Below the pieces are notes generated by a model. The model had not been told where the DNA came from and did no database searches. It worked only from the letters and a program-made list of their open reading frames with translations. Shown here in pieces: positions 1-8,995 of a DNA stretch of 64,000 nt (the first letter of the stretch is position 1; every line of letters starts with the position of its first letter). Made by a program: the position numbers and the translations under genes. Source of the stretch: Salinispora cortesiana (lineage in GTDB: Bacteria > Actinomycetota > Actinomycetes > Mycobacteriales > Micromonosporaceae); the NCBI RefSeq assembly GCF_000484695.1, contig NZ_AXVR01000001.1:124001-188000 (forward strand), written 5' to 3'.

Positions 1-233
1 GGGCCATGTCGTTCTGGCCGAACCAGGGGGACCCGGATCCCCGCCCTCCGCTCGGCTCCCGATACGTCCGGTTGGCCCCGGTGGCCCCGCGCCATCCGGC
101 GGTGCCAGCTGACGCCCCTGGTGCGCTGCGGTAGCGCCGGCGGAGACCGCGGCGCGGCACGGTCGGCGGGGCCGCTTCGCCGACTCGGGTCCCGGGTCGG
201 CGTCGGGCGTGTCGGTGGGTAGGCTTGCTGCAC

Positions 234-1789
<1,556 letters not shown>

Positions 1790-1794
1790 CGCGC

Positions 1795-2157
1795 TCATCT
1801 GACGGGCGGGGTCGGCGGCTGCGGCCCCGGCTCCGACCAGGTGGGGGTAGCGGTGGTCGCTCCGGGTGTCGTCGGGTATGGCCAGGCGGGTGCGGTGGTG
1901 GTCGCCCCGGGTGTCGCCGGGTGCGGCCAGGCCGGCGCGCCTGCCGGCTCCGCCGGAATCAGGAACCACATGATCGGGTATGCCAGCACCGCGATCCCGC
2001 CGGTGAGCAGGCCGGTCACCGCGAAGATGATCCGAACCAGCGTGGGGTCGATGTTGAAGTAGCGGCCGACGCCACTGGCCACCCCGGCGATCATCCGGTC
2101 AGTGGTAGGGCGGCGGAGCTGCTTGTACGGGGGCTGGGAAGTTCCGGTGCTTGTCAT
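1795..2157 (-). CDS. Small PspC-domain membrane protein
   Basis: A 120-residue protein with an N-terminal PspC domain (about residues 10-70): a short cytoplasmic RPTTDRMIAGVASGVGRYF segment followed by one or two hydrophobic helices (VRIIFAVTGLLTGGIAVLAY). The C-terminal 50 residues are a low-complexity Pro/Ala/Thr tail made of repeated AWPxPxTPGATT units. PspC proteins act in envelope-stress sensing; the exact role here is unknown. It is monocistronic and convergent with guaA. Larger PspC proteins occur near 8-9 kb, so this is one of three PspC-domain genes in the window. Confidence 0.85.
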   Translation of the reverse strand: MTSTGTSQPPYKQLRRPTTDRMIAGVASGVGRYFNIDPTLVRIIFAVTGLLTGGIAVLAYPIMWFLIPAEPAGAPAWPHPATPGATTTAPAWPYPTTPGATTATPTWSEPGPQPPTPPVR

Positions 2158-2301
2158 CTCCTCATGGTGCGTCGCCCCACTCCGGCCGACCTCGGTGATT
2201 TCCCGGGGCCTTACCCTGATCTGCCCCTCACTCGCGAGCCGGGAGTCATGAATCCGACCCTTTTCGGCGTCGGCGGCCGGGAGCGGGGAGAATTTTGCTC
2301 T

Positions 2302-3249
2302 GTGACCCTCATGCTGGAGCCGCTTCGTAGGATTGCGGCGTACGCGGTTTGTGCTAATTCAGTCGGTCAGGTGCTGCTGGTCCGCGCCTCGCAGCGCTCT
2401 GGCACACCTGGTACGTGGTCGCTGCCCGGGGGCGCGGTCGACCACGGCGAGGACCCGTGCGACACGGTCGTGCGGGAGACCGCCGCCGAGACCGGGCTTT
2501 CGGTCAGTGTCGCCACCCTCACCGATGTGCTCGCCGACATGCGAGCGTTGCCCGAGCGGGGCATCACGATCCACACCGACCGCCTGCTCTACCAGGTGTC
2601 GGTGCGGGGCGGGACCCTCGCCGACCGCGCTGACCAGCCCACTGACCTGGCCCGCTGGTTCACCCTTGAGCAGGCCCGCGACCTGCCCCTGCGCTCGTTC
2701 ACGGCGCGCGCCCTCGGCCTGTCCGCCTCGTCGGCGGACATCGTGCCGGACGAGCCGCCCGAGTTTCCCTCCTTCTATGCGGTCGAGGGGCCGGACGGCC
2801 TGCACCGGGCGCAGCGCTTCGCCGCGTACGCGGTCGTTACCGACCCAGACGAGCGGGTCTTGCTCACCCGGGTCTCGGACGGCTACCCGGGCGCCGGCTG
2901 TTGGCACCTGCCGGGTGGCGGAACGGACTACGGTGAGCAGCCGGGCGCGGCCCTCATCCGGGAGTTGGTCGAGGAAACCGGGCAGACCGGGCGGTTGGTC
3001 GAGCTACTTGGCGTGGCGAGTCACCGGGACGCCGCCTCGCTCGGTCCGGAGGGCTACCCGATCGACTGGCACGGGGTCCGCGCCTTCTACCGGGTTGTGG
3101 TTGACCGCCCCGCCCCGCCCACTGTGATCGACGTCGGTGGTTCCACCTGTGAGGCTCGCTGGTTTGCAAAGGAGGAGCTGGGCGCCCTCCCGGTCGATCG
3201 GCTGACCGAGGTGACGGCCGAGGCGGTCCAGGCCGCCCGGCTGACCTGA
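2302..3249 (+). CDS. Tandem Nudix hydrolase (two domains)
   Basis: A 315-residue protein of two consecutive Nudix domains. The first box (about 43-66) reads GAVDHGE then RETAAETGL, lacking one of the two central glutamates; the second (about 205-228) is a complete GxxxxxE-x7-RELVEETG box. Nudix enzymes cleave nucleoside diphosphates linked to another moiety; the substrate cannot be read. GTG 2302 is chosen because GGGGAG lies about 11 bases upstream; ATG 2311 is the alternative. The open frame extends back to 1747 but that part is Arg/Gly-rich out-of-frame sequence over guaA and the PspC gene. The next gene is a paralogue with the same layout. Confidence 0.88.
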   Translation: MTLMLEPLRRIAAYAVCANSVGQVLLVRASQRSGTPGTWSLPGGAVDHGEDPCDTVVRETAAETGLSVSVATLTDVLADMRALPERGITIHTDRLLYQVSVRGGTLADRADQPTDLARWFTLEQARDLPLRSFTARALGLSASSADIVPDEPPEFPSFYAVEGPDGLHRAQRFAAYAVVTDPDERVLLTRVSDGYPGAGCWHLPGGGTDYGEQPGAALIRELVEETGQTGRLVELLGVASHRDAASLGPEGYPIDWHGVRAFYRVVVDRPAPPTVIDVGGSTCEARWFAKEELGALPVDRLTEVTAEAVQAARLT

Positions 3250-3328
3250 CCGCCCCAGCCCTGGCGTCCCGTAGCTATCGTCGGACGCGGCGACAACGTC
3301 TCATCGACACGGCACAGGCGGGGGCAGG

Positions 3329-4243
3329 GTGCAGCAGCGGCGGATGGCGGCATACGGGGTGCTGCGGGATGACGGCGGGCAGGTGCTACTCGTACGGGGC
3401 GGGGACGGGTGCCCGGATCGGGGTGCCTGGCGGCTGCCGGGCGGCGGGCTCCGGCACGCCGAGCATCCCGCCGCCGCAGTCGTCCGCGGCTTCGCCAGGG
3501 AGACCGGGCTGGCCGTGACGGTGGCCGGGGTCCGGGCGGCGGTAGCCGATGTGGCCACCTTCGCCGCCGGAGCTGGGTTGCACACCGACCGGTTGGTGTT
3601 CGATGTGACCGCGACGACGGGGGGTGTGGCCCTGCCGGAGCAGGGCGGTGCCACGCTGGGGTGGTTTACCCCCGGCTCGGCGGCGGCGGTGCCCGTGATG
3701 CCGTTCACGGCGGAGCTGCTCGGCCTGCCGGGCACGCCCCCGCCGCCGGGGTCCCACGTGCTGCCGCCGGCGTCGACCGCTCCGGCGTCGACCGCTCCGG
3801 CGTCGACCGCTCGGCGGCACCGGTTCGGCGCGTACGGGCTGGTCACCGACCCGGCTGACCGGGTGCTACTGACGCTGATCGCGGAGGGCTACCCGGGCGC
3901 TGGCAGCTGGCACCTGCCCGGTGGGGGCACCGACTACGGTGAGGCGCCGGAGACGGGGCTGCTTCGCGAGTTGGTGGAGGAGTCCGGTCAGGTCGGCCGG
4001 GTCGTCGAGTTGGTCGGGGTGGACAGCCTGCACCACCCGCGGGCGGTTGGGCCGGAGGGCCACCCGTTGGACTGGCACACCGTTCGGGCCATCTACACGG
4101 TGGTGGTGGATGAGCCGACCGAGGCGCGGGTGCTGGAGCTAGCCGGGGGGTCGACCGCGCGGGCGAGCTGGTTTGCCGTCGCCGAGCTCGCGGGGCTGCG
4201 GCTCAGCGACATCGCTGCCAGGATGGTCGCCGAGCTCCGCTGA
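3329..4243 (+). CDS. Tandem Nudix hydrolase, paralogue of the preceding gene
   Basis: A 304-residue two-domain Nudix protein. The N-terminal box (about 38-61) is degenerate: RG replaces the conserved RE, so this half is probably not catalytic. The C-terminal box (about 198-221) is intact, RELVEESG, in the same GGGTDYGE context as the preceding gene. The two halves are joined by a linker with three copies of a five-residue APAST-like unit encoded by a 15-bp repeat near 3771-3815. The GTG start at 3329 follows a purine-rich GGGGGCAGG. The gene lies 79 bp downstream of its paralogue and may be co-transcribed. Confidence 0.87.
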   Translation: MQQRRMAAYGVLRDDGGQVLLVRGGDGCPDRGAWRLPGGGLRHAEHPAAAVVRGFARETGLAVTVAGVRAAVADVATFAAGAGLHTDRLVFDVTATTGGVALPEQGGATLGWFTPGSAAAVPVMPFTAELLGLPGTPPPPGSHVLPPASTAPASTAPASTARRHRFGAYGLVTDPADRVLLTLIAEGYPGAGSWHLPGGGTDYGEAPETGLLRELVEESGQVGRVVELVGVDSLHHPRAVGPEGHPLDWHTVRAIYTVVVDEPTEARVLELAGGSTARASWFAVAELAGLRLSDIAARMVAELR

Positions 4244-4599
4244 CCATCCTGGTTTGGCGTTGGTCCTGGGTAGGGCGACCGGGGGAGGGGACCCTTGTTT
4301 CTCTGCAATTGGGGCATTGTGGGCGCCGAAGAATGCTCATCATGGTGGCGCGGCTGGGCTCCGGTACATTTGGGTGCGGGAGTTAACGGTGTAACGGGCG
4401 ATGCGATCCGGGTTGGTAGTAAGAGGGCGGTTCGCGCGGTTTAAGGGATTTTTAAGTACCACCGGCAGCTATCGCCAAGCCCCGTTTGCCTGTGCGATGG
4501 TGTACCCCGCAAAACGGCTGCCGGGCCAAGAAGGTCCGGCACGAGACAGCCGGACGCCCCGCCGTTGCGACGGTGTGCCGATCCGGTGATGGAGGGAAC
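4244..4599. other. Intergenic region upstream of pssA
   Basis: About 356 bp with no coding sequence I can support. It is less GC-rich than its surroundings. It contains a direct repeat of TAACGG at 4384-4389 and 4392-4397 (period 8) and a T-rich stretch near 4441-4456 that could hold promoter elements. No riboswitch or small RNA was recognised. Confidence 0.5.
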
Positions 4600-5691
4600 G
4601 TGCCGAGAGCCCCCTGGCGCCGGCGTCGTACAACCGACAGTCCACGTCCTGCAGGGCGTCGATGGGCAGGCCCGTTGCGGCGCAGCGGCACGATCGCCCG
4701 TCAGGTGCTGTGGGTCCGGGCAGGTCGCCATGATGGTGGCCTCCGTGCCGGTGCTGACCGGCCGCTGATCGAGCGCCGGTTCCCAAAGCGCCGCTACCCG
4801 CGGTACGACGCCGAGGTGGAGGCGATCGTTCCGGTTAGCCCTGCTGTCGTCCCGGCGCCGCTGGCGGACGAGGTGGCCGCGATCGTTCCGATCAGCCCTG
4901 CTGTCGTCCCGGCGCTGCCCGTGGACGAGGTAGCGGCGATGGTTCCGGTTAGCCCTGCTGTCGTCCCGGCGCCGCCGGCGGACGGGGTGGCGGCGATCGC
5001 GACTCCGCTCCTTCCCGGTGCGCGGACGGCGGCCCGGCGGATGAAGTTCGTACTGGTCAACGGCTGCACCCTCGCCAGTCTCATCCTCGGCATGCTGGCG
5101 ATCTTCCTGGCCATGCAGGGTGAGGTGCGGCCGGCGGCCCTCTGCCTGATCGCCTGCGTCGCCTGTGACGGTCTCGACGGCGCCCTCGCCCGCCGGCTCG
5201 GCGTGGCCAGCCCGTTCGGCGCCCAGATGGACTCGTTGGCCGACATGTGCTCCTTCGGCCTCGCCGCCCCGGTCGTGGTCTACGCCTCGCTGGCCGGCTC
5301 GGTGCCGCCGGCCGCCGCCGCGGTGGCCTGTGCGCTCGTCGCGTCCTGCGCCGCGATCCGCCTCGCCCGGTTCAACGTCTCGCCGAAGGACGGTCGCTTC
5401 TTCTGTGGTGTGCCCACCACGATGGCCGCCGCCATGCTGGCCCTGACTGTTGCCATCGGGCTGCCGGTGTCCGGGCTGGTCCTGCTCGGCGGGGTGGCGC
5501 TGCTCGCCTTCGCGATGGTCTCCAGCTTTCCGTACGCGAAGCTCGCTCGCCTGGTGAAACTGCCGCCTTGGGTGTGGCTGGCTCCGGTGGTCGGTGCGTT
5601 GGTCGACATCCGGCTCACCTTCGCCCTGGTCGTGGCGGGCTACCTGCTCAGCGGTCCGGTGCTCTGGCTGCGGCAGCGCCGCACCATCTGA
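4600..5691 (+). CDS. pssA: CDP-diacylglycerol-serine O-phosphatidyltransferase with repeat extension
   Basis: Makes phosphatidylserine from CDP-diacylglycerol and serine at the membrane. The CDP-alcohol phosphotransferase motif is complete: D-x2-DG-x2-AR-x8-G-x3-D-x3-D at about residues 190-215, within a C-terminal domain of several hydrophobic helices beginning at MKFVLVNG (about 148). The N-terminal 147 residues are unusual: a basic stretch, then three copies of a 19-residue Ala/Val/Pro repeat. The GTG at 4600 is preceded by GGAGGGAAC; the true start may lie further in, with ATG 5041 as the latest possibility. It is convergent with psd, the gene for the next enzyme. Confidence 0.85.
   Translation: MPRAPWRRRRTTDSPRPAGRRWAGPLRRSGTIARQVLWVRAGRHDGGLRAGADRPLIERRFPKRRYPRYDAEVEAIVPVSPAVVPAPLADEVAAIVPISPAVVPALPVDEVAAMVPVSPAVVPAPPADGVAAIATPLLPGARTAARRMKFVLVNGCTLASLILGMLAIFLAMQGEVRPAALCLIACVACDGLDGALARRLGVASPFGAQMDSLADMCSFGLAAPVVVYASLAGSVPPAAAAVACALVASCAAIRLARFNVSPKDGRFFCGVPTTMAAAMLALTVAIGLPVSGLVLLGGVALLAFAMVSSFPYAKLARLVKLPPWVWLAPVVGALVDIRLTFALVVAGYLLSGPVLWLRQRRTI
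4822..4992 (+). repeat. 57-bp tandem repeat x3 inside pssA
   Basis: Three in-frame 57-bp units (4822-4878, 4879-4935, 4936-4992) encode a 19-residue unit of the form A-[IM]-VP-[VI]-SPAVVPA followed by an acidic xDxVA end. The copies differ by a few substitutions, so this is not a recent duplication. Confidence 0.9.
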
Positions 5692-5703
5692 TCCGGTTTC
5701 GCG

Positions 5704-5733
5704 GCGGGACGCCGTGGTTTCACGGCGTCCCGC
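5704..5733. terminator. Bidirectional terminator between pssA and psd
   Basis: A perfect 13-bp stem (5704-5716 with 5721-5733) and a GTTT loop lie 12 bp after the pssA stop and 33 bp beyond the psd stop. There is no long T run, as is common in actinomycetes. Confidence 0.75.
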
Positions 5734-5766
5734 GCTTCTTCCTCCCTAGCCCGGCCCGCGGCGCGG

Positions 5767-7020
5767 TCAGTGCCAGCGAGCGATCACCGACGACCCACCG
5801 ACGACCCGGTCGCCAGGCCCGACCAGTGGCTGTGCCGCATCGGCCGGCAGGTAGACGTCGGTGCGCGAGCCGAACCTGATCAGCCCAAAGCGCTCGCCCT
5901 TGGCGAGCAGCGACCCGATGGGCGCCCGCTGCACGATCCGCCGGGCGATCAAACCAGTACGTTGCGCCACGATCACCGTTCCGTTGATGGTGTCCAACAC
6001 CGTGTACGCGGCGACATTGTGTTCCGCATCGGGCTTCATCGCGTTGGCGAAGCCGCCGTCGGTCACGAAGTAGTCGACCACCTTGCCCGCCACCGGGGAG
6101 CGGTTGACGTGGACGTCGAGCACCGACAGGAACACGGCGATCCGCAGCCACTCGCCGTCGCCGAACCGCTCGTCGGAGAGCCGTTGTACCGAGAGCACCT
6201 TGCCGTCGGCCGAGGCGACCACCGCGGACGGATCCGCTGGCACCTCCCGCTCCGGGTCCCGGAAGAAGGCGGCGACCGGTGCGGCGGCGAGGGCCGGCAG
6301 CAGCCACAGCTTCGAGGTCGGCCGGGCGGCGCGGGCCACCGCCGCCAGCCCGAGGGCGATCCCGGCAGCAGCCACCCCGTTGCTGTCGATATGCATCGTG
6401 CGGGTCAGCGGCACGCTGGAAGGCCGGTACGCCGGGGCCATCTCCACCGCCGCCGCCGCGTTGGCCGGGCTGAAGCGGAGTCGGTGCACCCGTAGCGGCG
6501 GGTTGTTGCGCAGCAGCAGGTCGCTACCGACACCGTGCAGCGCGGCCTGGCGGTCCAGCTCGTCGCTCGCGCCGCCGGTGCACCGGGTGATGGCGGGTGT
6601 GGCGACGCTCAACGTGGCTCCGTTGTCGAGGTGCTTGCGGAGCCCGTCGAGGGTGGCACGGGTCTCCCCCACCGTCCCGGTGAGCGGTTCACCGATGATC
6701 GCCACCGCTGCGGCCTCGGCCTCGGCCAGCGCGGCAACGACCCGGATCCGCTCGGCGACCCAGGGCCCCTGGGCGGCCAGGTGCTCGCGCAGCATCCCGT
6801 CGTCCGACCACCCGGCCGGCACGACGGTCAGCGTGTCGCCGGGCAACAGCGCCTCGATCGCCGCGGCGAGCACCGGGGACTCCGGGCTGGTGTCAACCAG
6901 CAGGGCAGCCTTCGGTTCGTTGATCCGGGTGAGTTCCGAGACGAGGGCACGGGCGGCGCGCTCGCCGATGCGGACCGGACCAGAGCGGCCGGTGGGAGGC
7001 ACGGCGGGGGACTGGGTCAT
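5767..7020 (-). CDS. psd: Phosphatidylserine decarboxylase fused to an N-terminal methyltransferase-like domain
   Basis: Decarboxylates phosphatidylserine to phosphatidylethanolamine. The C-terminal half (about 210-417) has the family signature FFRDPER near 252-258, a VHVNRSP segment and a C-terminal VVGGSS (408-411) at which self-cleavage yields the pyruvoyl group. About 200 N-terminal residues are extra and resemble an alpha/beta fold with a segment like the late strands of a class I methyltransferase (GATLSVAT, DLLLRNNPPLRVHRLRF); I cannot see an SAM-binding glycine motif. ATG 7020 is preceded by AGGAG at 10 bases. The next gene upstream is on the same strand but separated by about 175 bp. 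Confidence 0.85.
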   Translation of the reverse strand: MTQSPAVPPTGRSGPVRIGERAARALVSELTRINEPKAALLVDTSPESPVLAAAIEALLPGDTLTVVPAGWSDDGMLREHLAAQGPWVAERIRVVAALAEAEAAAVAIIGEPLTGTVGETRATLDGLRKHLDNGATLSVATPAITRCTGGASDELDRQAALHGVGSDLLLRNNPPLRVHRLRFSPANAAAAVEMAPAYRPSSVPLTRTMHIDSNGVAAAGIALGLAAVARAARPTSKLWLLPALAAAPVAAFFRDPEREVPADPSAVVASADGKVLSVQRLSDERFGDGEWLRIAVFLSVLDVHVNRSPVAGKVVDYFVTDGGFANAMKPDAEHNVAAYTVLDTINGTVIVAQRTGLIARRIVQRAPIGSLLAKGERFGLIRFGSRTDVYLPADAAQPLVGPGDRVVGGSSVIARWH

Positions 7021-7195
7021 GTCGGACAGACTCCTGACGGGCTCGGGACGACGGGGCGGTGAACGGCGCGATCGGCGTCGGGTCGGCTCGGCGTCGCCCG
7101 TGGGTGGGCTGCCGGGACCGAGCCGGCAAGTGCGCAGCGGGGGCGGGCGCCATCGGCCAGCATATGCCCCGAGTCGTGCCGACCCGGCGTCGCGC

Positions 7196-7465
7196 TCAGT
7201 GCCGGTCCCCCTCGGCTGGCCCGGGCTCCGGCGCCGCACCGGTTGGCGGCGCCTCCGCCTCCGAAACGGCCGGGCTGCTGGGCCGGGCTGCGCGAAGCGC
7301 CCCGACCAGTCCCAGTACGCCGATCAGTAGTAGTGCTCCGGCCAGCAACCAGCCCACCGGGGGAAGAGTGAATTCGAGTAGCTGGGCGACTAGCCACCAG
7401 GCGGCAAGGAGCAGAAAGAGTAGTCCGAACAGCAGAGACACCGAGTCGGTGCGATGGGCCTTCAC
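7196..7465 (-). CDS. Small membrane protein of the PspC operon
   Basis: An 89-residue protein with two predicted membrane helices (LLFGLLFLLLAAWWLVAQLL and VGWLLAGALLLIGVLGLVGAL) and an Ala/Pro/Glu-rich cytoplasmic tail. Its GTG start overlaps the stop of the upstream PspC gene by four bases (GTGA), so the two are translationally coupled. No function is recognised; the coupling suggests a role with the PspC protein. Confidence 0.8.
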   Translation of the reverse strand: MKAHRTDSVSLLFGLLFLLLAAWWLVAQLLEFTLPPVGWLLAGALLLIGVLGLVGALRAARPSSPAVSEAEAPPTGAAPEPGPAEGDRH

Positions 7466-8799
7466 CGGGTTACCTCCAGCTGGCCGAAGTCGACGTGAAC
7501 GAAGAGGCGCAGCGTCCCGCCGCCGGGGCCGTCCGCCCCCAGATCGGAGCTCTCGTGCAGCGAACCGGTGGAGCCGTCGCGCTTGTTGACGGGTTGGTCG
7601 AAGACGACCGCGTCGCCGACGCTGACGGTCGCGGTGACCGTGGTGTCAACGTTCGGGGGCAGTATCACGACGGCCTCTCCGGCTATGACCTCCACCGTGA
7701 TCTCGCTGTGCTTCCCGGTGAAATCCACCGAGCGCAGGTCGAGCAACGAGTTGCCGACGATGTTTTCGTACCGGCTTGCGAGCTCGGCGTGGTTGGCAGG
7801 AGCCCAGTTCACCGCCGTGTTCACTGCTCGGAACCGGTCGGACTCGGCCACCGTGGCCACTCCCAGTGCGGCGGCCGTGATCAGGCCGAGCGCGATGAGC
7901 CAGCGGGCCCGGCCGAACCAGGCGCCGGCGAGTAGGCCGAGGCCGATGATAGCCAGGACCGCCGCAAAGTACGCGGACGGGCCGAGGGCGGGTACGCCGG
8001 TTAGATCGAGGACGGTCAGCAGCCCGAGGATGAGGAAGACCAGCGAGAAGGTCACCCCGCCGAGCGCGGACCGTTCCCGCGGTCGCCTCCGCTCCGGCCG
8101 GGGCGCCGGGGGTAGGGGCGCGGTCGGCGGGGCGTACGGCCCATGCGGGGCGAACGGGGGGCGGATGCCGCCGGGTGGCGCCTCGGGCGCTGTCGGTGCG
8201 TGCGGCGGCGGTGCCCAGGTCGGCCAGGGCGGCGGCGGTGTAACGGGCGGTCCGGGCCGGCCCGGACGTTCGCGGTTGAGCAGCAGCGCGCCGCTGATCA
8301 GGATCGCCGCACCGAGTAGCACGGCCCGGAACGCGTCGGTGACGATGAAGGCGAAGCTGACCGCCACCAGGATGCCGAGCACGATCACGGTGACCGGGGA
8401 CATGCTGGAGCGCCCCCGGCCCAGCATCGACTCGATCGGTGAGGCGGTGTCCCCCTCGCCCGGGATGATCAGCCAGGCGGAGATGTAGACCAGGATGCCG
8501 ATGCCGCCGAAGAAGCCGAGCACCGCGAGCAGCACCCGCCAGAGCACCGGATCGGTGTTCGTCGCCCGGCCGATCGCCGCGCAGACGCCGGCCAGGTAGC
8601 GGCCGTCGTGCGGACGGACCAGCCCGTACCGCGAGGTGAAGCCGCTGCCCCCGGTCGGTGGAGGGGGCGGGGGCGGCCCCCCGGGCGGTGGCGGGGGCGG
8701 GGCCCCGGGTGGGCTTCCGGGCGGTGGCGGCGCACCCGTCGGCGCCGCAGGTGGTGGTGTCGCCGCGGCTGGCTGGTGCTGGGCGGCTTCCTCGGTCAT
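7462..8799 (-). CDS. PspC-domain membrane protein with LiaF-like C-terminus
   Basis: A 445-residue protein. Residues 1-55 are a Pro/Gly-rich cytoplasmic segment, then a PspC domain (RYLAGVCAAIGRATNTDPVLWRVLL) with its membrane helix, several more helices broken by a second Pro-rich loop, and a C-terminal soluble beta-rich domain (HSEITVEVIAGEAVVILP, VTATVSVGDAVVFD) of the type found in LiaF/cell-wall-active antibiotic response proteins. It is divergent from the PspC-histidine kinase at 8996 and shares its control region. Likely part of an envelope-stress circuit: the kinase senses and this protein is a partner or output. Confidence 0.85.
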   Translation of the reverse strand: MTEEAAQHQPAAATPPPAAPTGAPPPPGSPPGAPPPPPPGGPPPPPPPTGGSGFTSRYGLVRPHDGRYLAGVCAAIGRATNTDPVLWRVLLAVLGFFGGIGILVYISAWLIIPGEGDTASPIESMLGRGRSSMSPVTVIVLGILVAVSFAFIVTDAFRAVLLGAAILISGALLLNRERPGRPGPPVTPPPPWPTWAPPPHAPTAPEAPPGGIRPPFAPHGPYAPPTAPLPPAPRPERRRPRERSALGGVTFSLVFLILGLLTVLDLTGVPALGPSAYFAAVLAIIGLGLLAGAWFGRARWLIALGLITAAALGVATVAESDRFRAVNTAVNWAPANHAELASRYENIVGNSLLDLRSVDFTGKHSEITVEVIAGEAVVILPPNVDTTVTATVSVGDAVVFDQPVNKRDGSTGSLHESSDLGADGPGGGTLRLFVHVDFGQLEVTR

Positions 8800-8845
8800 G
8801 ACCTCGATCCTGCTCTCTCGTCGCCTCGTCGCCCTCCGGCGGAGA

Positions 8846-8870
8846 CCCTGAGCTCACCCTGAGATCAGGG
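8846..8870. promoter_or_regulatory. Candidate operator: 11-bp direct repeats overlapping an inverted repeat
   Basis: CCCTGAGCTCA (8846-8856) is followed directly by CCCTGAGATCA (8857-8867), one helical turn apart, and 8857-8870 is itself a palindrome, CCCTGA-GA-TCAGGG. It lies between the divergent PspC gene and the kinase-regulator operon, the expected place for an autoregulatory site of the NarL-type regulator. The sequence is seen; the regulator is inferred. Confidence 0.5.
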
Positions 8871-8995
8871 AAGCAGGATCTCCGGGACGCCCCCGTGGCC
8901 GAGTGGTGACCTGGCGTGTGACGATCGGAACCGGCGGCGCCTGCCGCTCGCCGGCGAACCCGCCGCGACTAGCTAGGGAGCCCCCGATCAGTGTC

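Noticed and set aside
8895..8915. GTGGCCGAGTGGT, like a tRNA-Ser/Leu D-arm
   Set aside because: No matching T-arm or acceptor stem nearby; it is upstream and in the frame of the kinase gene.
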